A stretch of DNA of 64,000 nt, taken from NCBI GenBank assembly GCA_963817395.1, contig CAWFOC010000004.1:558001-622000 (forward strand), read 5' to 3'. Positions 9,872-20,315 of this stretch are shown here, piece after piece; the first letter of the stretch is position 1, and the number at the start of each line of letters is the position of its first letter. The notes beneath the pieces were generated by a model. It saw nothing but the letters and a program-made list of their open reading frames with translations, was not told the DNA's origin and searched no databases. The position numbers and the translations under genes were made by a program. The stretch comes from CAWGYQ01 sp963817395 (GTDB lineage Bacteria > Acidobacteriota > Vicinamibacteria > Vicinamibacterales > CAVPJW01).

Positions 9872-11255
9872 ATGGGTTCCGGCGTCACGATCCGTTCGGT
9901 CGCGCTGATCGCATTCGAGACCCTGCTCATCGTGGCCGCCGTCGCTGTCAGCGCCTGGATTCGGCTCGGGCCTGACGCCTGGAGCCTGTTCACGCTCGAA
10001 GGCTCTCTCAAAGCCTTCCTGATTGCGGCCGTCTGCCAGCTCTGTCTCTACCTGGGCGATCTGTACGACCTGCGAAGCATCAAGGATCACCGCGACCTGT
10101 TCGTTCGCGCGGTCCGCGCCCTCGCGCTGACATCGTTCGTGCTGGCAGGCGTCTACTACTGGCTGCCGACCCTGATGATCGGGCGCGGCGTGTTCGTGCT
10201 GGCCTCGTTCCTCGTCATCACGACGGTCACCGGATGGCGCCTCGCGTTCGAATGGCTGAGCCGCAGCCTGGGTCCGAGAGAACGGCTGCTTCTCGTGGGC
10301 GTCAACGCCGCCGCCATTGGCCTGGTTCGTGAGCTGTTCGATCGAAGACACGACCTGGGTGTGGAAATCGTCGGCTTCGTGGACGCGGATCCGGCCCGAG
10401 TCGGATCGCCGGTGCTGAATCCGGGAGTGATTGGCACCATCGACGAGATTCCCGCGATCGTCCGTGCCCGTTCGGTGGATCGCGTCGTGGTGAGTCTGGC
10501 GGATGCCAGGGGCAAGCTGCCCATGGACAAGCTGCTGGAGATGAGGCTCGATGGCGTGAGGTTCGATCATCTGGCCTCGGTCTACGAGGAGTACACGGGC
10601 AAGATCGCCGTCGAGAACCTTCGCCCGAGCTGGCTGATCTTCTCGACCGGGTTTCGAAAGACAGCGGCCCTTCTTGGCCTGAAGCGCGCATTCGATCTGA
10701 CGGTGGCGAGCGTGGGACTGGTGCTGGCCCTGCCCTTGATGGGTCTGATAGCCGCCGCGTTGAAGCTCTCGTCGCGCGGGCCCGTTTTCTACCACCAGGA
10801 GCGGGTCGGGCTCCAAGGCCGCATTTTCACGGTGCACAAGTTTCGATCGATGAGACCGGACGCCGAAGCGGTCAACCGGCGCGGTCTGGGCGAGCAAGGC
10901 CGGCGACGATCGGGTCACACCGGTTGGAGGATTCCTCAGGCGGGCCCGCCTCGACGAGCTCCCGCAACTCTGGAACGTTCTGAGAGGCGATATGAGCATG
11001 GTGGGTCCGCGGCCCGAACGCCCGGAGTTCATCCAGCGGCTGAGCAGCGTCATTCCGTTCTACGGCCAGCGACATGTCGTGCGGCCAGGGATCACCGGCT
11101 GGGCGCAAGTCAAGTACACCTACGGCGCCAGCGTCGAAGACGCCTTCGAGAAGCTTCAGTACGACCTCTACTACGTCAAGAACATGTCGATCGCGCTGGA
11201 TTTGTTCATCCTGTTTTCGACGATCAAGACCGTTCTTCTGAGCCGCGGGGCCTAG
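9872..11255 (+). CDS. polyprenyl glycosylphosphotransferase priming EPS synthesis (frame break)
   Basis: Membrane enzyme that would transfer the first sugar-1-phosphate to undecaprenyl phosphate. The N-terminal part has four hydrophobic segments and a CoA-binding-like fold (RLLLVGVNAAAIGLVRELF). The catalytic Bac_transf domain starts near residue 265 (KRAFDLTVASVGLVLALPLM) and includes VFYHQERVGLQGRIFTVHKFRSM. An extra C at 10876-10877 (GTCAACCGG) breaks the frame. Removing it gives VNGAVWASKAGDDR, then FLRRARLDELPQLWNVLRGDMSMVGPRPERPEF and a stop at 11255. Order and length fit the TIGR03013-like transferase of XrtA systems. Confidence 0.9.
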
Positions 11256-11256
11256 C

Positions 11257-12294
11257 GTGACGCGACCTCACGAGCTCGAGGTGTCGAGCCGCTGGACCGA
11301 AGAGGAGTGGGACGAGTTCGTGAACCAGAGCCCCGACGCCTCTGGCTATCACGATCACCGGTGGAGGCGCGTGTTCGAAAATGCATTCGGCCACGAGACC
11401 GACTACCTCGTGGCCCGCGCTGAAGAACAGATTGTGGGCGTCCTGCCGCTCGTCATCATGCGGAGCTGGCTGTTCGGCCGCTTCATGGTGTCGCTGCCCT
11501 TCGTCAACTACGGCGGCGCGCTGGGCGACGCCCCTGCCGTGCGCGCACTCGTCGAGACGGCGGTGGAGCGATGTCGCGCGCGGGGGCTGGCGTACCTCGA
11601 ACTCAGACACGTGACGCGGCGGTTTCCGGAGTACCCGGTGAGGCAGCACAAGGTGGCGATGCTGCTGGCCCTCGAGCCGAATGAGACGTCCATGTGGAAG
11701 CGGCTCGATCACAAGGTGCGGAACCAGGTTCGCAAGGCCGAAAAGAGCGGCCTGCGCGCGGAGGCGGGCGGTGCGGAGCTCGTCGCAGATTTCTATGACG
11801 TCTTCGCCGAAAACATGCGCGACCTGGGCACGCCGGTCTATTCGCGGCGCTTCTTCGAGCAGATGCTCGCGCAGTTTCCGGGCAGCGTCGAGACGGTGCT
11901 GGTGCGGCTGGGAGACAAGGCCGTCGCGGGAGCCATCAGTTATTCCCATCACGAGCGGTTCGAGGTTCCATGGGCCTGCTCGCTGCGGTCCCATCGCGCG
12001 ATGTGCCCGAACATGCTGCTGTACTGGACGCTGATGACGCGCGCCATCGCCGCGGGCAGGACGACGCTCGATTTTGGGCGCTCAACCCCCGAGGAAGGCA
12101 CCTTCCACTTCAAACGGCAGTGGGGCGCCGTGCCGCAGAGTCTGTCCTGGGAGTACCCGTTTCTGACGGGCCGTCAGCTTCCCGATCAAAGCCCGAAGAA
12201 TCCGAAGTTCAGGACCGGCATCGAGCTCTGGAGGCGACTGCCCGTGCCGGTCGCGACGCTCCTTGGCCCTTCCATTGTCCGCGGCATTCCCTGA
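11257..12294 (+). CDS. FemAB-like acyltransferase, XrtA/PEP-CTERM-associated
   Basis: 345-residue GNAT/FemAB-fold protein of the kind found in XrtA loci (TIGR03019-like). The substrate is unknown; peptidoglycan-type amino-acid transfer is only a fold analogy. Visible motifs: SGYHDHRWRRVFENAFGHE, LPLVIMRS, FVNYGGALGD, LDHKVRNQVRKAEKSGL, YSRRFFEQML and TLDFGRSTPEEGTFHFKRQWG. GTG 11257 follows the preceding stop by one base, indicating translational coupling. It is the last gene of the first + block. The gene after it is convergent, with only 9 bases between stops. Confidence 0.9.
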   Translation: MTRPHELEVSSRWTEEEWDEFVNQSPDASGYHDHRWRRVFENAFGHETDYLVARAEEQIVGVLPLVIMRSWLFGRFMVSLPFVNYGGALGDAPAVRALVETAVERCRARGLAYLELRHVTRRFPEYPVRQHKVAMLLALEPNETSMWKRLDHKVRNQVRKAEKSGLRAEAGGAELVADFYDVFAENMRDLGTPVYSRRFFEQMLAQFPGSVETVLVRLGDKAVAGAISYSHHERFEVPWACSLRSHRAMCPNMLLYWTLMTRAIAAGRTTLDFGRSTPEEGTFHFKRQWGAVPQSLSWEYPFLTGRQLPDQSPKNPKFRTGIELWRRLPVPVATLLGPSIVRGIP

Positions 12295-12828
12295 GCGGGC
12301 GATCTACTTCGTCAGGATGACCTTGCTCGGCGGCGACGGAGGTCTCGGCGGAGCCGACCCGGAAATCCCGCACGCAAGGCCATCGATGCCTGCCCTCGTC
12401 GTAGAGCAGGGCGCCACGGCGCCGTTGAGGGATCCCATACGGAGCCAGTTCTGCTGATTGGTCAGGCCGGGACCGGTGAGCCAAGCAGGCGGGGGTGTTG
12501 TCGGAGTTCAGGATCGTCCGTGGAACGATGAAGCCCGGCGCCTGCGCGCCGTAGTACACGCGGAAGTTGTCGCCCGCTTGACGATTGTAGTTGTAAACCC
12601 GGAGCTCGTCAGGCGTGACGAGATCGCGCGTGGGATCGGACCTGGACAGAGGTCAATCGCCTGCGTCCCGCGACGCCAGCGGGGGTGGCAAACGTGGAGT
12701 CGGTGACATGACCTGCCGGGGCTGTATGCCGGCGGCGCTGTAAGAGCTCGGTCAGGTCCATGGCCAGATTCGTCTGGTTTCGCAGGTAGCTGTCCAACGC
12801 GTGCGGCACCCTGGAGAGGCCGCGGCGG

Positions 12829-12908
12829 CCGAGATAAAGATGCCGGTGACATCCCCTGAATGTCCGCGTTCCTGATGACGACGATGGAAGCCGGCATCTT
12901 TATCTCGG
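12829..12908. repeat. perfect 18-base inverted repeat, 44-base loop
   Basis: CCGAGATAAAGATGCCGG at 12829-12846 is the exact reverse complement of 12891-12908. It lies at the edge of the unreadable segment inside the G8 gene, around the stretch encoding MPASIVVIRNADIQG. It could be a hairpin or a fold-back sequencing/assembly artefact duplicating 18 bases in inverted order. Confidence 0.8.
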
Positions 12909-12929
12909 TACTTGGGGCCCGCGCCGCGG

Positions 12930-13026
12930 ACGCGCGCGAGGACAGACGGCACCACGAGCGAAGGGGGAAGCAAGCCACCGGCCACGATCGCGCCGCGAGC
13001 CGAAACGCCAACGCGCGCGAGGACAG
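12930..13026. repeat. 16-base direct repeat within scrambled G8 segment
   Basis: ACGCGCGCGAGGACAG occurs at 12930-12945 and again at 13011-13026, 81 bases apart, both in the part of the G8 gene where no reading frame fits. It suggests a local duplication or mis-assembly. Confidence 0.6.
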
Positions 13027-13046
13027 GGGGGCCCAATCTGATTGGT

Positions 13047-13165
13047 GCCGACCTGCGTCGGCCCCGATCGCGCGGCGCGGCGCGCCGGCCGCGGCGCGCG
13101 CGCTGCGCGCGCCGCGAGGCGGCGCGCGGCGCCGGAGCGCGGCGGGCCGGCGCGGGGCAGCGAGA
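13047..13165. repeat. extreme-GC low-complexity tract
   Basis: About 120 bases made almost only of G and C, with nested palindromes such as CGGCGCGCGC-GCT-GCGCGCGCCG. It translates on either strand into Arg/Ala/Pro/Gly-rich sequence unlike a G8 or beta-helix protein. It is probably a strongly structured or poorly resolved stretch rather than coding sequence. Confidence 0.6.
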
Positions 13166-13939
13166 CGCCGTCGCGTCGCACCGGGGCGCAAGACGCTCGT
13201 CAGGTTGAGTGGGGCGCCGCTGGCGGTACCGAGCGTGAGGTCCTCGCACTGGAGGGAGAACCTCGACCCGGCCTCGTCCCACTTCAGATGTCGGCTATCG
13301 GGTATGACCAGGCGGTCTCCGGCCGCCCAGCCCGCCAGCGTCCGCGATGCCGTGAGCGCCGTGCGGCCGGCCGTCGGCTCGCGAGTCAGGCGATCGAAGG
13401 TCGGCGACGTGACGGCGCCGTCAATTCTAACGAGTCCGAACGCCATGAACTCGGTGCCGTACTGTTCCGGGTCGGTGCTCGTATTCAAGGGGTCGGCAAT
13501 GACGATTTCCTCCGTCACTCCCGCGGCTACCGGTGACGCCAGGGTGCCGATTTCGATCAATCCGCTGGGCGAGACTTCCAGCGTGCCAACCGTCAACCGC
13601 GTGTTGATATCGGTCCGGAATCGCGAGGCCCCATGGACGTCGACACGCGCCAGCGCCGCATTGCTCACGACGTCTTAGGTGACCGTCATTCCATCGCCGA
13701 TCGACACCCCCTCGCCGGCGACGGGTGCGCGGCCGGCGCACCAGGTTGCCGGACTCGACCAGGCGCCGCTGCCGACGCTCCTGACGGTGGCTACCTCGCA
13801 GAAGTCTGGTATGTTATGAGGTAACCCGCTTGCACCAGCATGGTGGCCCTGCGCGCCTGCGAGGCCGGGAGAGGCGAAGAACGCCACCCAAGCCGAGACG
13901 AGGCACAGTAGGACCCGCTTCGGACACCGTGCAACGGTC

Positions 13940-15800
13940 ATGGTCAGTCTCGGAACGCGAGACAGGGAGCTTTTGCGCTTGGCTATCCAGGCTGTTACCG
14001 ACCACGGTCGTTTCACACCCGGTCGCGGGATTCTGGCGCTCATAGCCATTCTCGTTCTCGGATGGCTTGCGTCAGCGGCCCCGCGTCAAACTGCCCAGGT
14101 CACCGAGCTCTCGGCGTTCCACCGCGCGGGGCAAACCTTCCTCACGTGGCGCGAAGTCAATCCGCCCGATATCCCCGAGCCAGTCTCGGTGGAGCAGCTC
14201 AAGCGAATACGAACCGACCTGGAGAAGCAGGGGATCCGGTACCGGATCTATCAGTCCGTCCAACCGATTCAATCGATCGCCGGGCTGAAGCCGATCGCCG
14301 AGGTGCGGTCGCTCACTGCTTGGAATTCAGAGTTCCATGGCGAGTACCATGCCCCAAGCGCCAGCGCTCCGTTATGTCATCGAAGACAACGCGGCGCCGC
14401 TCGCCAAAAATACGGGGCTCGTCGTCCTGAATCCCGCGACCCCGGGACGGTCGTACTACGCCGTCACGGTGACAGTGGGCGGGGTGGAAACCCGCGTCGT
14501 CAATGCATCGAACGCGTTGACGACGCCGGTCGACGAGACCGTCGCACAGGGTGTACCGGTTCTTCAGCGGGTGGAAAAACCCGCGGTTCACCTCTATATC
14601 GAGCGGCCCGAACTTCGTTTCTACGTGCGCTGGGAATCGCCGCCGAATGCGAGCGTCGAGGGCAAGCCGTTCGATTATCTGATCGGGCTTCCTCCCATGC
14701 GGCGGTCTCCGGCACCGGTCGGAATCCACCTGCATGCCTGGGGCGGCAGCCTCATGGGCGGCTACGGCTGGTGGTACAACGCCGAGCAGGGCGCCATACT
14801 GCTTGCGACCAATCAGATTCCCTACGACTGGTGGACGGGCTACCACGAAGCGTACTTCGACCCAGGTCCTCGCCGCGCACAGGATTGGCAGCGGGGCGTC
14901 GTCAGACCGTATACCCAACGACGGTTGTTGTCGTTTCTCGACTGGACCGCTGCAAATTTCAAGGTCGATCTCAGCAGAACGTTTACCGGGGGAGCCTCGA
15001 TGGGCGGCAGCGGCGCCACGATGCTGGCGATCCGGTATCCAGATCGGATCGGCTGGAGCATCGGCTGGGTTGGCGTGCACCGGCCGAGCCAGTCGCCGAC
15101 GTTCAAGTCTTCGTACGTCGGCGCGTACGGCGACCCCGAGTGGGGCGTTCGGTTCGAGGACGGCACGCCCGTCTGGGACTACTACGACGACGTCTGGTAT
15201 CTTCGGCAGTACCCGAGCGTGAAACGCGGTTCATCACCTTCTCGAACGGCAAGAACGACGGCGGCATCGGATGGCCCAGGCAGTCGATTTCGCTGCGTGC
15301 CCTCCAGGAGACCAAGACGACCGCACCTCTTCGTCTGGGGCCAGGGGGGACACGGCCAGCGGGCGGTCATGCCCGAATGACCAGCCAGCGAGAAATGCCC
15401 ATCGATATTCGTCTCGACCAGACGTTGCCGGCCTTCACCAACAGCAGCCTCGACGACAATCCCGGCAACGGGTCACCCGACGAGCGGGGACCCGGCCGGG
15501 CAATTCAACCGTTATCTGTCTTGGGCGACCAACGATATCGTCGATCAGGCGGATCGCTGGGAGATGACGCTGCAGATGCCGGAAGCGGCCCCGGCTGCGC
15601 GGTGCACGGTCGACGTCACTCCCCGGCGGTCTCAGCACTTCAAGGCGAAGCCGGGCGACAGCTTCACATGGTCGACCGGCGGCGGACAATCGGGTCGAGT
15701 CGTGGCCGATCGATCGGGATTGGTCACGATTCCGGGGGTCGCTATGACGAAGGGAAGCACCCGTCTTCGCATCGTGAGGGATCGGACAACGGCTCAGTGA
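13940..15800 (+). CDS. secreted alpha/beta-hydrolase (esterase-like), many frame breaks
   Basis: Exported protein with a long n-region and hydrophobic signal (GILALIAILVLGWLASAAP). A beta-sandwich-like part (YYAVTVTVGGVETRVV) precedes an alpha/beta-hydrolase core with the nucleophile motif GGASMGGSGATML, a Gly-Trp-rich oxyanion region (LHAWGGSLMGGYGWWYN), and a C-terminal beta domain (QHFKAKPGDSFTWSTGGG). The frame changes near 14365, 15222, 15283, 15297, 15325, 15385-15395 and 15480; each piece continues the same protein (YLSWATNDIVDQADRW then EMTLQMPEA). Substrate unknown; a polysaccharide ester is an inference from context. ATG 13940 overlaps the divergent G8 start, so the real start may be downstream. 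The stop TGA overlaps the next GTG by 3 bases. Confidence 0.65.
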
Positions 15801-18410
15801 CGGGTGCTTCGGCCGACGTCCCGTCAGCGCTCGTCCCTCCCTCGACATTCCGATCATCGTTTCCGTCCGCGATCCCGGTACGAGCCGTCGACGCGAACCG
15901 GTCACGCTTGGCGTGCCATTTCCGCCGGGTGCGTGCCCCGACCCGAACCGCTTGTGGCTCTCGGGCCCGGACGATCGTCCCACTCCGGTCCAGACGCGCG
16001 TGCTCGATCAGTGGGCGGATGGCTCGGCCCGATGGCTCTTGTCGATTTTCGCGCCGACAGCCATGCAGCAGGAGACATCGTCTACCGACTGCGTGACGGA
16101 GCAACGGAGACGCCTGCCGCGGAAGGGCGGCTGTTAGTGGAAGCGCTCGAGCGGGCGGTGACCGTTGATATCGGGTGCGGGCGTCTGGTTTTTCCACGCA
16201 CCGGCGGATTCCGCATCGAATACGAACGATCCGATTCAACGAGGCACTCAAGGCAATCCTTCGTCGAGGTGGGCGTGCGTGACGACCGGGGAGACGCTGC
16301 GCTCGTGGAGCTCACCGATCTCCGAATTGAAGAAGAAGGCCCCTTGAGATCGGTGGTGTTCGCGCGGGCTGGCGTGCGTCGTGCGGATGGTGAGTCACTT
16401 GTCGATCTGATCGTGCGCACCCATGTGTTCCATGGACTGGCTGCCGTTCGCTGTCATGTGACCGTTCGCAATCTCCGCCGAGCGCGTCATGCAGGCGGAT
16501 TCTGGGAGCTCGGCGACGAGCAGTCGGTCTTCCTCACCGAGATGTTCGTCGCCGTCGAGTCGCTCGGGACGACCGCGGCGGACACTCTCTGTTCGATCGA
16601 CGAGCATGCGCCGCTGAGGGTCTTGGGCTCGCCACTGTCGGTGTATCAGGACTCGAGCGGAGGACCGAACTGGCGGAGTGCGGCACACGTGAATCGATTC
16701 GGCCAGGTCCGTCATCGCTTCCGGGGTTACCGGATGCGCGGTGGCCTGTCGGATGAGCACGGGCTGACGCGCTTCGCCCGTGGTGGTTCGTCGAGACGAC
16801 GACGGCGAAGTGTCGGCAACCGTCAGGCACTTCTGGCAAAATTTCCCAATCGCCGCCGAAGCGGACGGACGACGGATCACGTTGCGTCTCCTGGCGCCTC
16901 AATACGACGATCTGCACGAGCTCCAGGCCGGGGAGCAGAAGACATATGAGATCGGTCTTGGACTCGATGCCGATCCAACGCCGATGTCCCGCTCAATTGG
17001 TGTCGAGTGCCGCTGCTCGTGCGCACCGATCCTCCGTGGTATGCCCGGGCGCGCGCCGCACCGTACCTGGTGCCTGCGCGCGACGACCCTCATATCCAAC
17101 TATCTGCGTCTGGTGAACGCCGCGATTGAGGGGCCGGATACGTTCGAGCTGAAGCGCGAGCGCGTGGACGAGTACGGCTGGCGTCACTTCGGCGATCTCT
17201 ACGCCGATCACGAGGCGGTGCGCGATTCTGGTCCCGAGCCTCTCGTCTCGCACTACAACAACCAATACGATGCCCTGGCAGGGTTCATCTACCACTTTTT
17301 CCGGACCGGCGATGACCGCTGGTGGAGCCTGCTGGGACCTCTGGCCTCGCACGTTGCCGACATCGACGTGTATCACACGGAGCGCGACCGATCGGCATAC
17401 AACCGCGGGCTGTTCTGGCACACCTTCCATTACCTCGATGCCGGGCTGTCCACGCACCGCTGCTACCCGCGCAGCCCCGGCGTCGGCGGCGGTGGACCAT
17501 CCGCCGAGCACAACTACACGACCGGCTTGATGCTCCATTACTTTCTGACGGGCGATCCGCGAAGCCGCGAGGCCGCGTTGGATCTGGCGCGCTGGGTCAT
17601 CGACATGGACGATGGCACGAGGACGCCGTTCAGATGGCTGACCCGCCAAGACACGGGACTGGCGAGCTCCACCGCCGACCTGGGCTATCACGGCCCGGGC
17701 CGTGGTGCTGGAAACTCGGTCGTGACGCTGCTGAACGCGTGGCGGCTGACGGGTGACCGCCGCTACCTCGAGAAGGCCGAGGGGCTGATTCGCAGATGCA
17801 TCAACCCCTCGGATGACATCGAGGCGCTCAATCTGCTCGATGCCTGAGCGACGCTGGTCGTACCACCGTCTTTCTGCAGGCCCTCGGCCGATACCTCGAC
17901 CAGAAAGCGGATGCCGGCGAGCTCGACGCAAGATATCGCTACGCACGGAGCAGCCTGCTGCGCTACGCCACCTGGATGGCGGCGCGAGAGTATCCCTACC
18001 TCGAGATACCAGAAAAGCTCGAATACCCCACTGAAACGTGGGCGGCCCAGGACATGCGCAAGAGCGAGGTGTTCAAGATGGCGGCCCGACACAGCACAGG
18101 AACGCCGCGTGAGCGGTTTCTCGAGCGCTCGGCATTCTTCTTCGAGAACTGCACGCGCACCTTGGCGTCGATGCCGACACGCACGCTGGTGCGCCCCGTG
18201 GCGATTCTCCTGACGAACGGCTTCTCGCATGCCTACTTCATGCGGCACCCGGACACACGGGCCCCGGCCGTGGAAGAGCGCCGCGAGGACTTCGGTGCCC
18301 CCGAGCGTTTCATCCCTCAGAAAATCCGCGCCATCCGCCGGGCGATGATGGTGATGGGCGGTCTGCTGCTGACGGCCGCCCTCGGGTGCGCGTATCTGCT
18401 CCTGCGGTAA
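15797..18410 (+). CDS. exo-rhamnogalacturonan-lyase-like (PcRGLX/YetA-type) membrane-anchored protein, many frame breaks
   Basis: About 860 residues from GTG 15797. The N-terminal domain reads PVTLGVPFPPG...VQTRVLDQWADGSARWLLVDF, the signature of PcRGLX/YetA-like exo-lyase N-terminal domains. A beta-rich middle includes EVSATVRHFWQNFP and ELQAGEQKTYEIGL. An alpha/alpha-barrel part (about 17100-18100) includes SHYNNQYDALAGFIYHFFRTGD, AEHNYTTGLMLHYFLTGDP and LGYHGPGRGAGNSVVTLLNAW. A final transmembrane helix (AMMVMGGLLLTAALGCAYLLL) anchors it. Frame breaks lie near 15838, 16045, 16770, 16995, 17100 and 17847-17975. The family assignment is from remembered motifs. A lyase or hydrolase trimming the EPS would fit the context. 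Confidence 0.65.
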
Positions 18411-18529
18411 CGCCCGCATCAACCAATTGCGCCACGGTGCTACCCGCCGTCGTCAGACCGCGGCAGTCTGCACGGACAACGTGAAGACGCCCGCGGCGAT
18501 TTCGGAATCGAGGAGGCAAGTTCCGAGGT

Positions 18530-19717
18530 TCAGCGGCGCGCTGCCGACTCGAGAATGCCGGGCAGCGCGGCGAGTTGGTCTGGCCACCCGAGGCGGCTGA
18601 GGTCGGCGCACGCCGCGCGCTTGCGGCGCTCGGTGGAAGGACGGGCCAGCAGGTCGAGCAGGGCGCGCGCAAAGGCGTCCGCCGTGTCCGCGACAGTGCA
18701 TGCACATCCGACCTCGCGCGGCAGGCCTTCGGCCACGACCGACGTGACGACGACCGGAAGTCCGGCGGCGATGGCTTCGAGGACCTTGTTCTGGATGCCG
18801 CGTGCAGAGCTGAGCGGCGCGACGGAGACGGCCGCGCGCCAGAGATACGGCCGGACGTCGCTCACCGCGCCCGTAACCTCAACGGTCGGGTCCGTTCGCG
18901 CGAGCGACATGACGGCCCGGTCGGGATCGGACCCAACCAGCGCAAGGCGGGCGTCTGGACGCTCGCGTCGCACGAGCGGCCACACCGTGCTCGCCAACCA
19001 GCGCGCGGCGTCCACGTTGGGCGCATAGTTCATGACCCCGCAAAAGACGACGCGCGGATCGCTGGCAGGCGGGTCGGATGGGCGAAAGGCCGACACGTCG
19101 ACGCCGTTCGGCACGACGTGGATGGCCGCGGTTGTCCGGCCCGCCAGGACCGCACGTTCCCGTTCGTTGACGACCAGTGTGGCCTCCGCGCGCTCAGCCG
19201 CAGCGACCTCGAAACCAGCCAGGCAACGGCCCTCGCGCGCGTAAATCCACCTTCGCGGTCCGTGAACGGTCGTCGCCAGCGTGTGCCACTTTTCCGAATC
19301 GACGTCCACCATGTCCAGGACGAAGGGAACCTCGCTCAAGGGCGCTTCAAGCGCGAACCGTGCCATGCCTGAGCAGTAGGACAGGACCACATCAGGGCGG
19401 TGCTCCGTCATGAGCCTGGAAGCCGCCTGCAGGAGATCCGGCGAATCGAGCAGCGCGTGTGTGAGCGGTCGGGTCGTCGGAAGGCTCAAGAGACCTCGGC
19501 CGATGTTTGCAAGGCGCGGCACGGACGCGGTCGCCACGCGTGCGACCAGGCCACGAAGCTCGGACGTATGCGACTGTTCTTCGATGTCGTGGACCAGCGA
19601 CAGCAAGTCCACTTCGATGCGCGCGGCCTCGAGCGTCTTCAGAATATGGAACGCGCGGATTCGATCGCCTCGATTGGGAGCGTATGGCAGGCGGTGGGTG
19701 AGAAACAGCACTCTCAT
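18530..19717 (-). CDS. GT4 glycosyltransferase, XrtA/PEP-CTERM type (stp1/TIGR03087-like)
   Basis: 395-residue cytoplasmic sugar transferase. ATG 19717 (MRVLFLTHRLPYAPNRGDRIRAF) is preferred to an upstream GTG at 19741, because it gives the standard family N-terminus. The GT-B core shows VLSYCSGMARF, DMVDVDSEKW, LVVNERER, HVVPNGVDVSAF, VVFCGVMNYAPNVDAA and VAPLSSARGIQNKVLEAIAAGLPVV (the nucleotide-sugar-binding ExxA region). It is the last gene of the 18.5-28.5 kb minus operon and convergent with the lyase-like gene. Confidence 0.9.
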   Translation of the reverse strand: MRVLFLTHRLPYAPNRGDRIRAFHILKTLEAARIEVDLLSLVHDIEEQSHTSELRGLVARVATASVPRLANIGRGLLSLPTTRPLTHALLDSPDLLQAASRLMTEHRPDVVLSYCSGMARFALEAPLSEVPFVLDMVDVDSEKWHTLATTVHGPRRWIYAREGRCLAGFEVAAAERAEATLVVNERERAVLAGRTTAAIHVVPNGVDVSAFRPSDPPASDPRVVFCGVMNYAPNVDAARWLASTVWPLVRRERPDARLALVGSDPDRAVMSLARTDPTVEVTGAVSDVRPYLWRAAVSVAPLSSARGIQNKVLEAIAAGLPVVVTSVVAEGLPREVGCACTVADTADAFARALLDLLARPSTERRKRAACADLSRLGWPDQLAALPGILESAARR

Positions 19718-19718
19718 A

Positions 19719-20315
19719 TCACGTAGTGGCCACCCCTTCACGGCTGCTCACCACGCGCGCGGGAACGCCCGCGACGACGACGCGATCAGGTACGGGCTTG
19801 GTGACCACCGCGCCGGCACCGACCACGCTGTCACGGCCGACATCCGCCATGACGATCGCGGCGCTTCCGATCCACGAGCCGGCTCCGATCCGCACCAGTC
19901 TGCGGATCCCGGGCTGGTCGCGGATTGGTGTCGCCACATCGGAAGTGCCGTGGAGACGGCCGCCGCTCGGCACATGAACGCCTGGTGCCAGCAGTACGTC
20001 GTGTTCGATGTGCACGAGCCCGAGGCAACACCCCGGGCCGACATACGCGCGCGCGTCGATACGCGCGCCCGCTTTCGAGAACACCGTGCCGAACTCGATG
20101 GTGGCAGTCCGGTCGCAGTGATCCAGGGCACGCGCGAGGAACGCGCGTCGCAAGTACTGTCCCAGGATTCCCGGGAAGAGCGACAGCGCCTGCGTCGAGC
20201 CTTCGAGCGCCCGATCACGGCCGACGACCGCAGATCGAAGCAGGAACGACAGCAGAGCCGGGGCCACCGCCAAGGATGCCGCGGCGTAGCCGAGCAGCTT
20301 CAAGGCTTCTCTCAC
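19719..20315 (-). CDS. hexapeptide-repeat (left-handed beta-helix) O-acyltransferase
   Basis: 198-residue WcaF/serine-acetyltransferase-like enzyme, probably O-acetylating a sugar of the EPS. Hexapeptide repeats run from about residue 75 to 185 (ARIDARAYVGPGCCLGLVHIEHDVLLAPGV, RIGAGSWIGSAAIVMADVGRDSVVGAGAVV), then the typical closing PDRVVVAGVPARVV. The first 35 residues are hydrophobic (LGYAAASLAVAPALLSFLL). GTG 20315 overlaps the upstream stop by 3 bases. Confidence 0.88.
   Translation of the reverse strand: MREALKLLGYAAASLAVAPALLSFLLRSAVVGRDRALEGSTQALSLFPGILGQYLRRAFLARALDHCDRTATIEFGTVFSKAGARIDARAYVGPGCCLGLVHIEHDVLLAPGVHVPSGGRLHGTSDVATPIRDQPGIRRLVRIGAGSWIGSAAIVMADVGRDSVVGAGAVVTKPVPDRVVVAGVPARVVSSREGVATT

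Larger units (their letters stand above)
12304..13941 (-). pseudogene. secreted G8-domain / beta-helix protein, badly disrupted
   Basis: Reconstructed on the minus strand from ATG 13941 to TAG 12306-12304. A signal peptide (RVLLCLVSAWVAFFASPGLAGA) precedes a G8 domain (GAWSSPATWCAGRAPVAGEGVSIGDGMTVT...). An in-frame TAA at 13677-13675 interrupts it where Tyr or another residue is expected before DVVSNAALARVDVHG. The domain continues to about 13200. From about 13190 to 12830 no frame makes sense. Fragments then resume (KMPASIVVIRNADIQG; LDSYLRNQTNLAMDLTELLQ; DPTRDLVTPDELRVYNYNRQAGDNF; TNQQNWLRMGSLNGAVAPC) and end PPSPPSKVILTK. G8/beta-helix proteins act on or bind carbohydrate outside the cell. 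Whether the gene is truly dead or badly sequenced cannot be decided here. Confidence 0.65.

Noticed and set aside
12860..13678. 272-residue plus-strand ORF over the G8 gene
   Set aside because: Composition follows GC bias; the minus strand carries the recognisable G8 domain and signal peptide.
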